From positions 1-35,022 of IMG/VR virus record IMGVR_UViG_3300024964_000002: a DNA stretch of 35,022 nucleotides, one strand, 5' to 3'. The notes beneath the pieces are model-generated. The model saw nothing but the letters and a program-made list of their open reading frames with translations. It had not been told where the DNA came from and did no database searches. The position numbers were made by a program, and so were the translations under genes. Positions 23,075 to 30,747 of this stretch are shown piece by piece. Each line of letters begins with the position of its first letter. The stretch's first letter is position 1. This DNA is from a virus.

Positions 23075-24805
23075 TTACAGGGCAACAAAGCCTTGTTTAA
23101 TTTTTGTGGCCTCTATTACTACTTCGTTATTGATTTTCCCAGCAGCCATAATCGCTGCCACAATGCCATCAACACGCCCAGTGGCTTTTTCTTTTGTCAC
23201 CTTGCGATTCCCTGCTGGGTCTGTGGCGATAATTGCATTGGCGGCGCACCATGTCATAACGGGGTTGCCGTTGTGACGCAATGTTTTATCAATAATCATG
23301 CTTTCAAAAGTATCAACCGCAGGCGCCATATCTTTGAAGCCTTGCCCAAATGGCGAAAGGGGCAAACTTGCCCCCTCTTGGTCCATCAGCATTTTGAAAT
23401 CTTCTATGCGCCATCGGTCAAAGCCGATACTTTGCACGTCATACATGCTGCAAATTTCTACGGTGCGTTTTAATACAGCAAGCTTGTTAATTGCGCGACC
23501 AGGTAAAGCCTCCAAGTAGCCGGCATCACGCCAAGCAATGTATGGAACGCGGTCCTTATCTGATTTTTCGTGCAATCCGTCACCAGGTAACCAAAAATAA
23601 GGTACCAAACGCCAGTGTTTATCGTGATTGCATGGCTCAAATAATAGAACTAAAGCCGTTAAATCTTGTGTGCTAGACAAATCCAAGCCCGCATAACAGC
23701 GTCTGTCATAGAGTAAATCGTAGTCAAATTCTTTTTCTTGACAGTCAAACCAAGCTTGACTACTAATCCAAGGACTTTCAGCTTCAGTCCACTCGCAAAA
23801 ATTTAAGCGCCTGACTAGTGATTCTTTACTTGGCATACCGCGTGCTTCGGTGACTTGCTCACGCAGATATTTAAAGCCTGGTATTCCATCTTGCAAACTC
23901 GGGTTGGCTTTAGCCCAGCACGCTTCATCTTTGATTGGGTCTTCACCCGCATCTAATGCACATACATAACCAAAGAATTGATCATTAAAATATTTATCTT
24001 GTTCGGTCAATGCCTGATTGACATGAATTGAGGCTTCGTGATAATTCCAGCAAACAGTTTGCTTGTCGTGACCGCTGTTGGTAATCATCACGATTAATGC
24101 TTGTTGGCGACTTTTTGTACCAGCGCGCAACATTTCAACTACGTTTGCAGTTTTATGCTCATGTATTTCATCAAGCAGCACTATGTGCGGACGTGGGCCT
24201 GATTGCCCATCATCTGCACTGATTGGTCTAAAAAAACTACCCGCTTTGTGGTAAGCAAGGTTCCAAGTGCTTGCACCAATGCCAGATTTAGCTAAGGCCG
24301 CTCGCAGTATTGGTGATTGATCAACCATCGCGACAGCGTCACGAAAAAGCACCATCGCCTGGTCCTTTTTAGTTGCAGCAGCATAGACTTCTGCACGCGC
24401 CTCACCATCAGCGACCAAACCATACAAACCAATGCCCGCAGCTAATGGTGATTTACCTGAGCCTTTGGCTGTTTCAATGTATGCAATGCGAAATCTGCGC
24501 ATACCTTGCGCATCCACCCAGCCAAATAGGCTGCCAATGATGAATGATTGCCAGGGCAGAAGTACATATGGCTTGCCTTCAAACTGCCCACCATTGAGTT
24601 TTAATACATCCTTGAAAAAACCAAGCGCTCTGTTTGCTTTTTCAAGGTCGAAAAAAAAGCCCCGTTCAGGGGCTTGTTCTAAATCTCTTAGGTGTCGCGT
24701 ACATGCATCTCGCACATACGGACCCGCTATTATATTTCCAGATAATACCTTTCTCGCGTAACTTGTAACTGCATCACGTGAGGTAGTTTGTACCTGTTTT
24801 TTCAT
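23075..24805 (-). CDS. terL: Terminase large subunit
   Basis: 576 aa from ATG 24805 (MKKQVQTTSRDAV); an upstream in-frame start at 24820 is possible. ATPase: AKGSGKSPLAAGIG (Walker A) and HIVLLDEIHEH (Walker B). Nuclease: CYAGLDLSSTQDLTALVLLF and QSIGFDRWRIEDF, with a late Asp in ATGRVDGIVAA. It belongs to the HK97/P27-associated branch. It packages DNA with TerS and the portal. It overlaps TerS by 32 bases. Its codons for EQAPERGFFFD form a complete terminator-like hairpin (see separate entry). Confidence 0.95.
   Translation of the reverse strand: MKKQVQTTSRDAVTSYARKVLSGNIIAGPYVRDACTRHLRDLEQAPERGFFFDLEKANRALGFFKDVLKLNGGQFEGKPYVLLPWQSFIIGSLFGWVDAQGMRRFRIAYIETAKGSGKSPLAAGIGLYGLVADGEARAEVYAAATKKDQAMVLFRDAVAMVDQSPILRAALAKSGIGASTWNLAYHKAGSFFRPISADDGQSGPRPHIVLLDEIHEHKTANVVEMLRAGTKSRQQALIVMITNSGHDKQTVCWNYHEASIHVNQALTEQDKYFNDQFFGYVCALDAGEDPIKDEACWAKANPSLQDGIPGFKYLREQVTEARGMPSKESLVRRLNFCEWTEAESPWISSQAWFDCQEKEFDYDLLYDRRCYAGLDLSSTQDLTALVLLFEPCNHDKHWRLVPYFWLPGDGLHEKSDKDRVPYIAWRDAGYLEALPGRAINKLAVLKRTVEICSMYDVQSIGFDRWRIEDFKMLMDQEGASLPLSPFGQGFKDMAPAVDTFESMIIDKTLRHNGNPVMTWCAANAIIATDPAGNRKVTKEKATGRVDGIVAAIMAAGKINNEVVIEATKIKQGFVAL
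24651..24675 (-). terminator. Terminator-like hairpin inside terL
   Basis: Minus strand: AAGCCCC, a five-base loop, GGGGCTT, then six more T, forming an uninterrupted run of eight T. It has all features of an intrinsic terminator and the same direction as terL, but lies within its coding sequence around residue 50. Part of the sequence is fixed by the conserved RGF-FD residues, so it may be partly accidental. Confidence 0.5.
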
Positions 24806-25232
24806 TGCCAAATAAATCACCTTGAGAATTTACAGCCACACGCGAACGAGCAGCTGGTGTCATTCCAAATTGTTGCATAATTGCATTTGCTTGTTTAAAT
24901 GCCATTGATTGCGCCACCATCAATTGATTAAGTGACTGACCTTTTTCACCATGTCGAATAAAGTCTAAATTCAATTCATGCGTAGCATGTCGATATTGCG
25001 CAATTGAAATACAAAGCTGGCATACAGATTCAACATCCAAAACAGTTAACAACTTTGCTTTGCGTAATTTTGGTGCCAGATCATCCCAAACTGATTTGGC
25101 AAATACTGGTAAATAACTAGGTGCTCTTAAATCATTTAGGTAATCAGGATCAGGCTCTAAATTATTGACGCCGCGTTTTCCTTTATTACCCTCAATAAGC
25201 TTCAAATGTGTAGGTTTAGGCAATCTAGCCAT
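24774..25232 (-). CDS. terS: Terminase small subunit, P27 family
   Basis: 152 aa. The N-terminus MARLPKPTHLKLIEGNKGKR is the basic start typical of the P27-type terminase small subunit (Terminase_4). It continues with PSYLPVFAKSVWDDLAPKLR, LTVLDVESVCQLCISIAQYR and ends SRVAVNSQGDLFG, a common ending. It recognises the packaging site and recruits TerL. HNH upstream and TerL downstream is the standard order. Confidence 0.9.
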   Translation of the reverse strand: MARLPKPTHLKLIEGNKGKRGVNNLEPDPDYLNDLRAPSYLPVFAKSVWDDLAPKLRKAKLLTVLDVESVCQLCISIAQYRHATHELNLDFIRHGEKGQSLNQLMVAQSMAFKQANAIMQQFGMTPAARSRVAVNSQGDLFGNEKTGTNYLT

Positions 25233-25339
25233 ACATTAACTTGGAGTGAATAACACCCCCCCCTATAAATAACGCGGTAGTACAAAGAAATATAAGCAGA
25301 CGGTCTAGAAAATGAAAGGTTGTAGACTTTTTACCACCC
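25233..25339. other. HNH-terS gap, candidate cos/packaging region
   Basis: 107 bp with no gene. Contains a run of eight C (25256-25263) next to CTATAAATAACGCGG. In HK97-type phages with this gene order the cos site commonly lies near terS and HNH and may be GC-rich. I see no independent proof of a cos site here. Confidence 0.25.
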
Positions 25340-25657
25340 CTACCTCTTTAAATTCCAATGATGATTATTATCAATCGGTAAGCCTGCAACATCACAGCCT
25401 AATATTTGACCTGTTTTTTCAAGTCTCTGCTTGTGACTGTCGTGGCAATGTTTGCAAAGTGATTGCCAATTACTGCTATCCCAAAATAAAAGCATATCAC
25501 CACGATGAGGTTTGATATGGTCAACCACAGTAGCTTTAATAACTTGACTGAGCTTACTATGCTCAATACAAAGCGGATGTTTACGTAGATAAGCTGCTCT
25601 AGCTTTTTGCCATCTTGAATCATAACCACGCTTTGATGATGATTCTCGGTTAGTCAT
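25340..25657 (-). CDS. HNH endonuclease of the packaging module
   Basis: 105 aa from ATG 25657 (MTNRESSSKRGYDSRWQKAR); the longer frame to 25759 would run through a terminator. RGYDSRWQKARAAYLRKHPL then VDHIKPHRGD and WQSLCKHCHDSHKQRLEK give the HNH fold with its zinc-binding Cys pairs. HNH proteins beside HK97-type terminases stimulate cos cleavage by TerL. Gene order HNH, terS, terL, portal is canonical. Confidence 0.9.
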   Translation of the reverse strand: MTNRESSSKRGYDSRWQKARAAYLRKHPLCIEHSKLSQVIKATVVDHIKPHRGDMLLFWDSSNWQSLCKHCHDSHKQRLEKTGQILGCDVAGLPIDNNHHWNLKR

Positions 25658-25662
25658 AGGCA

Positions 25663-25697
25663 ATAAAAAACCCGCAAGCAATAAAGCGTTGCGGGTT
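25663..25697 (-). terminator. Terminator between Q-like gene and HNH
   Basis: Stem AACCCGCAA/TTGCGGGTT with an 11-base loop; the minus strand continues TTTTATTGCC. It separates the delayed-early from the late genes, a place where a Q-type antiterminator would act. Confidence 0.87.
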
Positions 25698-25777
25698 ATG
25701 TAGATACACCAATAAACAGAATAGCTGAAACAATACATTTTAGTCCGATTACCTGTCAAGAACTTTTTAAAAATAAT

Positions 25778-26158
25778 TTAATTTGGTATTGAAATACCAC
25801 AAGATAAGTCATTTAAGAAACCAAGTATTTGATTATGCGCAAGGTCAATTTTAACGTAATAGGTACTCTTTACACAGCCTAAGCTTTGCAGCTTATCAGC
25901 CATAGTTAAATCATTACGACGGTAATGCATGTAAACAGCAGAATACAATTCATGCCTAGTTAAACTCAAAGCCTTCATACATGCATCAATCTCCATTGCA
26001 CCTTCATTTACTTCAAGTGAATAATCCATACCTGATCCACATGGCATGTTGTTAGTAAATGCAGATCTCTTTGGATAACCAATACCACCATCAACGCCGC
26101 GTGTTGCCCAGTTTGCCCAGTTACACATTCTCGAAACTAAATAACTATCAAGCGCCAT
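25778..26158 (-). CDS. Antitermination protein Q-like
   Basis: 126 aa. DSYLVSRMCNWANWATRGVD, GGIGYPKRSAF, NEGAMEIDACMKALSLTRHE, AVYMHYRRND and ADKLQSLGCVKSTYYVKI fit the phage Q-like/late regulator family with a sigma-region-4-like helix-turn-helix near the C-terminus. Such proteins load on RNA polymerase at the late promoter and let it read through terminators. It lies just before the first late terminator. Confidence 0.75.
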   Translation of the reverse strand: MALDSYLVSRMCNWANWATRGVDGGIGYPKRSAFTNNMPCGSGMDYSLEVNEGAMEIDACMKALSLTRHELYSAVYMHYRRNDLTMADKLQSLGCVKSTYYVKIDLAHNQILGFLNDLSCGISIPN

Positions 26159-26160
26159 CG

Positions 26161-26379
26161 TTAACCTTTCAACTCAAAATATTTACATTTACTGCCGATA
26201 CGTGGCACATCTTTGTTGGACAATTTGCGCGGGTCAGTACAGACAACCCTACCAAGCAAGTGAGTATGTTTATTGCATGCCTGACACCCCAACTCACTCA
26301 ACTGTTTACGCTCTATCACAACGGATGGATCACCATAACAATGCGCTGGCAATGCATGACTTGATTCTCTCTCCATCAT
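26161..26379 (-). CDS. Small Cys-rich protein in replication region
   Basis: 72 aa with four cysteines (SELGCQACNKH, RVVCTD, SKCKYFELKG) and four histidines, consistent with a zinc-binding fold. The ATG overlaps the O-like gene stop and the gene ends two bases before the Q-like gene, so it is part of the same transcript. Resembles small Nin-region proteins in position. Function unknown. Confidence 0.65.
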   Translation of the reverse strand: MMERESSHALPAHCYGDPSVVIERKQLSELGCQACNKHTHLLGRVVCTDPRKLSNKDVPRIGSKCKYFELKG

Positions 26380-27236
26380 GCAGCCGCCTTGCTGCCACCA
26401 AGTCCAAGGGAATTACGCAAGCGCTGTCGGTATTCACCCATGCTCTCACCAGCTCTCGCCTCAATCCTAAGCTCACGTCCTTTAGCGATAGTACCTTCAT
26501 CAGTCATAAGCCAGCTGTTATCAGCCTTAGGCTTCAACTCATTGCGGATGATTGCATCCAGATAACCAGCTGCTATTTTTTCAGGCCATGGTTTGTTTTG
26601 TCTGGCAAGTGCCAAGCATTGCTCAATGAAATCTATGGGGATATTGTCAGCTACCCACTTGCATAAAACTGGATGAATGCTGGTCACTGAAACATTGAGT
26701 TTAATCAAGCGACACGCAAGCAATCCTTCTGGTCGCATTGGTGGAATTTCTACAATATTTTTTTCGCTCTCGCGCGGTGTTGTTTTTTCTACGGAAGTAG
26801 GAAAAACAACTGATTGGTTAACTGGATAGTTATATGGATAGTTAGTGTGAACGTCCTTCACTACCTTTTTGTCGTCAGGTTCACTACCTTCTGGAACAAC
26901 GTTCACTACCTTTTCATTAAGGTGATGAATGTCGTTCACTGCCTTTTGCGTATTTTCTTGAGTTGGAAAAGTTGCTTTATATTCATTTCTTGCCCATTTT
27001 TGACCCTTAAAACCATGTTTCTGTCGTGATATAAAACCTGCTTTTTCAGCAATATCTAGGTGAGTAATTACCGCCCGACTACTTAACTTTGTTTTATCAG
27101 CTAAAGTTTCAATACTTGGAAAGCAACTCTCACCAATTTCGTTCATATAGCTACCCAAAACCATCAAAACTAGCCTTGTAGTGGACGCAACATCAGACTC
27201 CAATACCGCATGTCGCCAAGAATAAAAATCAGTCAT
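26376..27236 (-). CDS. O-like replication initiator with winged helix
   Basis: 286 aa. Residues about 10-95 form a winged helix (STTRLVLMVLGSYMNEIGES, SIETLADKTKLSSRAVITHL, AEKAGFISRQKHG). A low-complexity linker at about 100-150 is encoded by DNA that carries four iterons, as in lambda gene O. The C-terminal part (MRPEGLLACRLIKLN, WPEKIAAGYLDAIIRNELKP) probably contacts the helicase. It lies near dnaB and likely binds the origin and loads the helicase. Confidence 0.8.
   Translation of the reverse strand: MTDFYSWRHAVLESDVASTTRLVLMVLGSYMNEIGESCFPSIETLADKTKLSSRAVITHLDIAEKAGFISRQKHGFKGQKWARNEYKATFPTQENTQKAVNDIHHLNEKVVNVVPEGSEPDDKKVVKDVHTNYPYNYPVNQSVVFPTSVEKTTPRESEKNIVEIPPMRPEGLLACRLIKLNVSVTSIHPVLCKWVADNIPIDFIEQCLALARQNKPWPEKIAAGYLDAIIRNELKPKADNSWLMTDEGTIAKGRELRIEARAGESMGEYRQRLRNSLGLGGSKAAA
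26824..26947. other. ori: Candidate replication origin: four phased iterons and AT-rich repeats
   Basis: Four copies of TTCACTACCTTTT-like sequence at 26857, 26880 (ends CTTC), 26902 and 26935 (one change). Start-to-start spacings are 23, 22 and 33 bp, so all lie on one face of the helix. Beside them GGATAGTTA occurs twice 12 bp apart (26824-26832, 26836-26844) in AT-rich DNA. Iterons inside the initiator gene with adjacent AT-rich DNA is the lambda ori arrangement. Confidence 0.7.
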
Positions 27237-27516
27237 TTGGCAGCCTCACCACATAAATTAAATGCTGAATATTAGGAAAGTTATCATCTTGAACGCTATC
27301 AATCACCAAGAATTTTGAATCAATAGCCTCAATGATTGCCTCACTAAATTGTTCATCATTCAAACTTGCCATTCTTTTAACTTCTTTAATAGAATCAACA
27401 GCAACCATTACACCTTGGTCATTAATTTTAATAAAAACCGCTAAAAGAAGTATTTTTGCATTAGCAGATAATTTGCTATCCCATATTGCAGACTTCCATT
27501 GCTCTTTAAATATCAT
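27229..27516 (-). CDS. Small replication-region protein, unrecognised
   Basis: 95 aa. MIFKEQWKSAIWDSKLSANA and KILLLAVFIKINDQGVMVAV suggest a winged-helix-like fold similar to initiator N-termini. It lies between dnaB and the O-like gene, overlapping the latter by eight bases. Possibly a helicase loader or regulator, but there is no specific motif to prove it. Confidence 0.65.
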   Translation of the reverse strand: MIFKEQWKSAIWDSKLSANAKILLLAVFIKINDQGVMVAVDSIKEVKRMASLNDEQFSEAIIEAIDSKFLVIDSVQDDNFPNIQHLIYVVRLPND

Positions 27517-27519
27517 TTT

Positions 27520-28959
27520 CTATTCACTTTCATCTTCCAAATACTCATTTTTTCGCGGAAATTTCGGCGCGGATTTTCCGATTTTTTTAGGTGTTTCAGT
27601 GTTAAGTTCGTAAGTTTGTGCAAGGTTCTCAAAGCGCATCAGGTGTGGCACAAACGTAGTGGCGACTGTGCCTATAGGTCCATTACGCTGCTTAGCTACA
27701 ATCAGTTCAGCAATGCCCTTGTCGTGACTATCTGGGTGATACACTTCATCGCGGTAGATAAAGTAAATGTTGTCCGCATCCTGCTCTAAACCGCCACTGT
27801 CACGTAAATCACTCATCACTGGGCGTTTGTTTGGTCGGCTCTCCAATCCACGGTTAAGCTGCGATAGTGCGATAATTGGAATATGTAATTCTTTAGCCAA
27901 CAGCTTTAATGCACGAGAAACTTCAGCCATCTCGTTTGCGCGGGTATCACCACCGCTAATAGAAATCAGCTGCAGGTAATCAATCACAATGAGGTTTAGC
28001 TCGCCTTTAAGCTCACGCTGTAAGCGCCTAGCACGTGCGCGAATATCATTAACTGTTAGGTTGCTTTCTTCATCAAGATAGATGCCAGCGTCTTTTAAAT
28101 CAGATACAGCCTTACCAATTAAGGACCACTCATCATCATTCACACGACCTACGCTAACGCGCTGCGCGTTGATTTTTGCAACACTGGCAAGCAATCGCAT
28201 GCCCAATTGTTCGTTAATCATTTCAAGGCTGAAAAAAGCCACGTTCTTATGCTCTTTAAGCGCTACATGTTCGGTAATATTTAAAGCAAATGAGGTCTTA
28301 CCCATACTTGGCCGCGCTGCCAAAATAATCAATTGGCCATCTTGCATACCAGTGGTTTTACTATCCAAGTCATCCAAGCCCGTACGCAAGCCCGTTACAT
28401 CATCCGTGCACTCACGCATATACATCTCATCAAGCTTATCGATCACCGTCACCATGACATCACTCACGTGTTTCATGGTGTTATTTGCGCGGTTAAGGCT
28501 TTCGCCAACAGTCATCCAGCGGCTCTGTGCAAAGTCCAGTAGATCTTTAGCACTCATGCCATCGCGTTTTGATATTTTTAAGGAAATTTCAGCGGAAATA
28601 GCCGCCATTTGTCGCAGTAATGAAAAGTCACGCACTGCATTGGCGTAACTCAATGTGTTGTTTGCACCAGGCGTGCTTTGAATTAGCTGCACCATGTAAG
28701 CAACACCACCAGCGTCCTCTAAACACTTGTGGCTATCTAGATATTCAGCCACCGTGACAACATCAACTGGCTTTGCAGCATCTAATAAATGGGAAATTGC
28801 ACGGAAAATCAGTCGATGCTCACGCGGGTAAAAGTCATACTCAGTAATTACGCCAACTAACTTATCGTAAGCCGTGTTATCTATAAAAATACCGCCAATA
28901 ACGCTTTGCTCTGAAAGCTCAGAATACATTGGCTCTGCTGATGATTGATGTTCGCTCAT
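27520..28959 (-). CDS. dnaB: Replicative DnaB-type helicase
   Basis: 479 aa with both DnaB domains. The N-terminal domain (LSEQSVIGGIFIDNTAYDKL, FRAISHLLDAAKPVDVVTVA) and the RecA-like domain with ARPSMGKTSFAL (Walker A), FFSLEM, NLIVIDYLQLIS (Walker B), LSQLNRGLESRP and DLRDSGGLEQDAD. Full length for the family. A phage-encoded DnaB lets the phage bypass host helicase loading. Overlaps the zinc-ribbon gene by four bases. Confidence 0.96.
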   Translation of the reverse strand: MSEHQSSAEPMYSELSEQSVIGGIFIDNTAYDKLVGVITEYDFYPREHRLIFRAISHLLDAAKPVDVVTVAEYLDSHKCLEDAGGVAYMVQLIQSTPGANNTLSYANAVRDFSLLRQMAAISAEISLKISKRDGMSAKDLLDFAQSRWMTVGESLNRANNTMKHVSDVMVTVIDKLDEMYMRECTDDVTGLRTGLDDLDSKTTGMQDGQLIILAARPSMGKTSFALNITEHVALKEHKNVAFFSLEMINEQLGMRLLASVAKINAQRVSVGRVNDDEWSLIGKAVSDLKDAGIYLDEESNLTVNDIRARARRLQRELKGELNLIVIDYLQLISISGGDTRANEMAEVSRALKLLAKELHIPIIALSQLNRGLESRPNKRPVMSDLRDSGGLEQDADNIYFIYRDEVYHPDSHDKGIAELIVAKQRNGPIGTVATTFVPHLMRFENLAQTYELNTETPKKIGKSAPKFPRKNEYLEDESE

Positions 28960-29159
28960 GCTTCAGGGTGCCATCTTGACCAGTCGTCACGGCAATACTT
29001 ATCGCACCAGCGCTTGCCTTCAACGGCAGGCACTATGGGCGCATCACACTCTAAACAAAATCCAGTGGCTTCAGCTGCAGCTGGTTTATTCTGAACTTCA
29101 AAAACAGACGCATTTCGTGCTATTTCTTCTTGTTCGCTAGCTATGTCGCAAATGTCCAT
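28956..29159 (-). CDS. Small zinc-ribbon protein
   Basis: 67 aa. MDICDIASEQEEIARNAS then CLECDAPIV and WCDKYCRDDW give a CxxC...CxxxC zinc site. Proteins with this MDICD start and ending occur between cII and replication genes in proteobacterial prophages. Role unknown. Overlaps neighbours on both sides (one and four bases), so it is translated as part of the early operon. Confidence 0.78.
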   Translation of the reverse strand: MDICDIASEQEEIARNASVFEVQNKPAAAEATGFCLECDAPIVPAVEGKRWCDKYCRDDWSRWHPEA

Positions 29160-29602
29160 TACCGCACTACTCGCTCAATTTTGTTTAAAAAACTCAGCTG
29201 AGTAGAAATATTCTTGTATAACTTGCCGCGCAATGCTTCAAACTCTTTTGTAGTGACATTTCCGTCACTAAAAGCCTCAATAAATGCACAAGCAAACTCG
29301 CCATTACTAGCTGTTGATTGCATAAACCCATCTAGCAAGCTCATATCGCTCGTCAGTTCATCGGTAGGCAACTCCACCACCACCGCATTCACCTTGTCAG
29401 CAAAATACTCAGCCACAGCTAAATTTGCATTGGCAAAATCTGCCAGCATATCTAGCTCTTCAATATTCAAATGATGCGTTTCAGTATTCGGATTTAACTT
29501 GCTAGATAAGACTTTTTCACCGCGCCCCATATCGCTGGCTAACGCAACAATACCGCCTGCATAAGCATGCGCAATGCGATAGATTAAATGAGAAATTTTC
29601 AA
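29159..29602 (-). CDS. CII-like regulatory protein (CP76 family)
   Basis: 147 aa. LIYRIAHAYAGGIVALASDM, LSSKLNPNTETHHLNIEELD and ADFANANLAVAEYFADKV match the phage CII (CP76) regulator family, an N-terminal helix-turn-helix plus helical domain. In temperate phages it activates repressor synthesis and promotes lysogeny. It is the first gene after cro in the leftward early operon, as expected. Confidence 0.85.
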   Translation of the reverse strand: MKISHLIYRIAHAYAGGIVALASDMGRGEKVLSSKLNPNTETHHLNIEELDMLADFANANLAVAEYFADKVNAVVVELPTDELTSDMSLLDGFMQSTASNGEFACAFIEAFSDGNVTTKEFEALRGKLYKNISTQLSFLNKIERVVR

Positions 29603-29681
29603 CGTGTATGTTCCTTAAAAATAACGTAAATATTGTTTATAATCAATAAGATAATGCACATATCAACCAATTATTAATAAG

Positions 29682-29712
29682 CCACCTAAACCTAAAATTC
29701 AGGCTTAGGTGG
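29682..29712. other. Hairpin in the cro-cII gap
   Basis: CCACCTAA/TTAGGTGG stem of eight, one A-C mismatch, then CCT/AGG and a seven-base loop. No T-run on either strand. It is near the position of regulatory sites in lambda (nutR/tR1) and directly before a strong Shine-Dalgarno site on the plus strand. Confidence 0.5.
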
Positions 29713-29730
29713 GTACAACGAGGAGGTAAT

Positions 29731-29823
29731 ATGTCAACGATTCATCGTTATAGCCACATTCGTACTCGCTGCGTTCAGCTTACAAACCAGCCCCGATGTG
29801 GCACGGGTAAAAGGGTTAATTAG
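29731..29823 (+). CDS. Candidate 30-aa ORF antisense to the cro-cII interval
   Basis: AGGAGGTAAT directly precedes the ATG, the best Shine-Dalgarno site in the window. Product MSTIHRYSHIRTRCVQLTNQ, 30 aa, basic. It is on the plus strand, opposite the early operon, ending just inside the cro 3' end. The DNA also contains GCCACAT/ATGTGGC (29753-29759, 29796-29802), so an antisense regulatory RNA (as lambda OOP) is an alternative. Confidence 0.4.
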   Translation: MSTIHRYSHIRTRCVQLTNQPRCGTGKRVN

Positions 29824-30019
29824 AATTTAAAACCTCAGATTTAGAGGAATTTTCATCTATAAAAATTGATGGGGTATGTAGTTTTAAAAAATTAAGCCAA
29901 GCACGTGGAATACCGCGCTTTCTCCATCCAGAAACTACAGCCGGTAATGTAGGAGCACAAATTTCAGCAACTGCTTGGTTGCCGCCAAATGCATCAATGA
30001 TTTCAGTATCGTTTTTCAT
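29816..30019 (-). CDS. cro: Cro-like repressor
   Basis: 67 aa from ATG 30019 (MKNDTEIIDAFGGNQAVAEI); a TTG at 30037 is in frame but lies in an operator. FGGNQAVAEICAPTLPAVVS with GWRKRGIPRAWLNFLKL is a Cro/YdaS-type helix-turn-helix. It is divergent from cI with operator-like repeats between them. It would repress the repressor promoter and reduce early transcription in lytic growth. Confidence 0.85.
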   Translation of the reverse strand: MKNDTEIIDAFGGNQAVAEICAPTLPAVVSGWRKRGIPRAWLNFLKLHTPSIFIDENSSKSEVLNSN

Positions 30020-30029
30020 ATGATGAAAG

Positions 30030-30085
30030 ATTAGCAAATACTAATGTTTAAAGCAATAGTGTTTATGAATTTAGTTTTTGGTAAT
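30030..30085. promoter_or_regulatory. Right operator region between cro and cI
   Basis: ATTAGCAAATACTAAT at 30030-30045 has perfect ATTAG/CTAAT half-sites. TTTAGTTTTTGGTAAT at 30070-30085 matches the reverse complement of the first at 13 of 16, and AATAGTGTTTATGAAT at 30055-30070 at 11 of 16. They occupy the divergent promoter gap, as expected for CI/Cro sites. Promoter boxes are not clear enough to place. Confidence 0.75.
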
Positions 30086-30104
30086 TAAATGGGAAACTTG
30101 GAAT

Positions 30105-30737
30105 ATGGACTTAAAAGAAACTAGAATCCTTCGCTTAAAAGCATTCATAGAAATGAATGGTGGTTCGGCGCAGGTTGCAAGAACCTTTGATATTGATGCC
30201 TCTTACCTATCTCAACTTATTAATAGTCATAGTAGCTTTGGTGAGAAATCAGCTAGAAAGCTTGAAACAAAATTTAATCTTGCCCCATATTATCTAGATA
30301 GGCTTGAAGCAAACCAAGATTTAGCAAACTATGAAGTACAAACTGTCAGCCAGTTAATAAATAAAGTACCAGTATTAGATATGGTGCAAGCAGGTGCATT
30401 TCGAGAAGCATTTGAAGATTTAGAAAGATCAGAATATATCGCTACAGATGCAAGAGTTAGAGAGCACACTTATGCCTTACGTGTCGTCGGCGACAGTATG
30501 CTACCCATATTTACACCAGGTATGATTATAATAGTAGAGCCTGATATGCCATCAGTTAGTGGGGATTATGTCATTGCTAAAAATGGTGATAATGAAGCAA
30601 CACTTAAACAATTGATTAAAGACGGTGCTGACTGGTATTTAAAGCCTTTGAATCCTCAATATCCAATTAAATCAGCTAATAATGTTAACATTGTTGGCGT
30701 AGTTATACAGGCGCAACAAGTAACTAAGTTTAAATAA
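30105..30737 (+). CDS. cI: CI-type repressor with S24 peptidase domain
   Basis: 210 aa from ATG 30105 (MDLKETRILRLKAFIEMNGG); a TTG at 30078 is in frame. Residues 20-60 are a helix-turn-helix (SAQVARTFDIDASYLSQLIN). Residues about 88-205 are the LexA/CI autoprotease: cleavage site Ala96-Gly97 in VQAGAF, nucleophile Ser131 in VGDSMLP, Lys168 in EATLKQL. So the prophage is probably inducible by RecA/SOS. It holds early operons silent by binding operators at both sides. Confidence 0.93.
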   Translation: MDLKETRILRLKAFIEMNGGSAQVARTFDIDASYLSQLINSHSSFGEKSARKLETKFNLAPYYLDRLEANQDLANYEVQTVSQLINKVPVLDMVQAGAFREAFEDLERSEYIATDARVREHTYALRVVGDSMLPIFTPGMIIIVEPDMPSVSGDYVIAKNGDNEATLKQLIKDGADWYLKPLNPQYPIKSANNVNIVGVVIQAQQVTKFK

Positions 30738-30747
30738 TTGGATTAAT

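Noticed and set aside
28082-28648. 188-aa plus-strand frame antisense to dnaB
   Set aside because: Lies fully inside the conserved helicase gene; typical antisense shadow.
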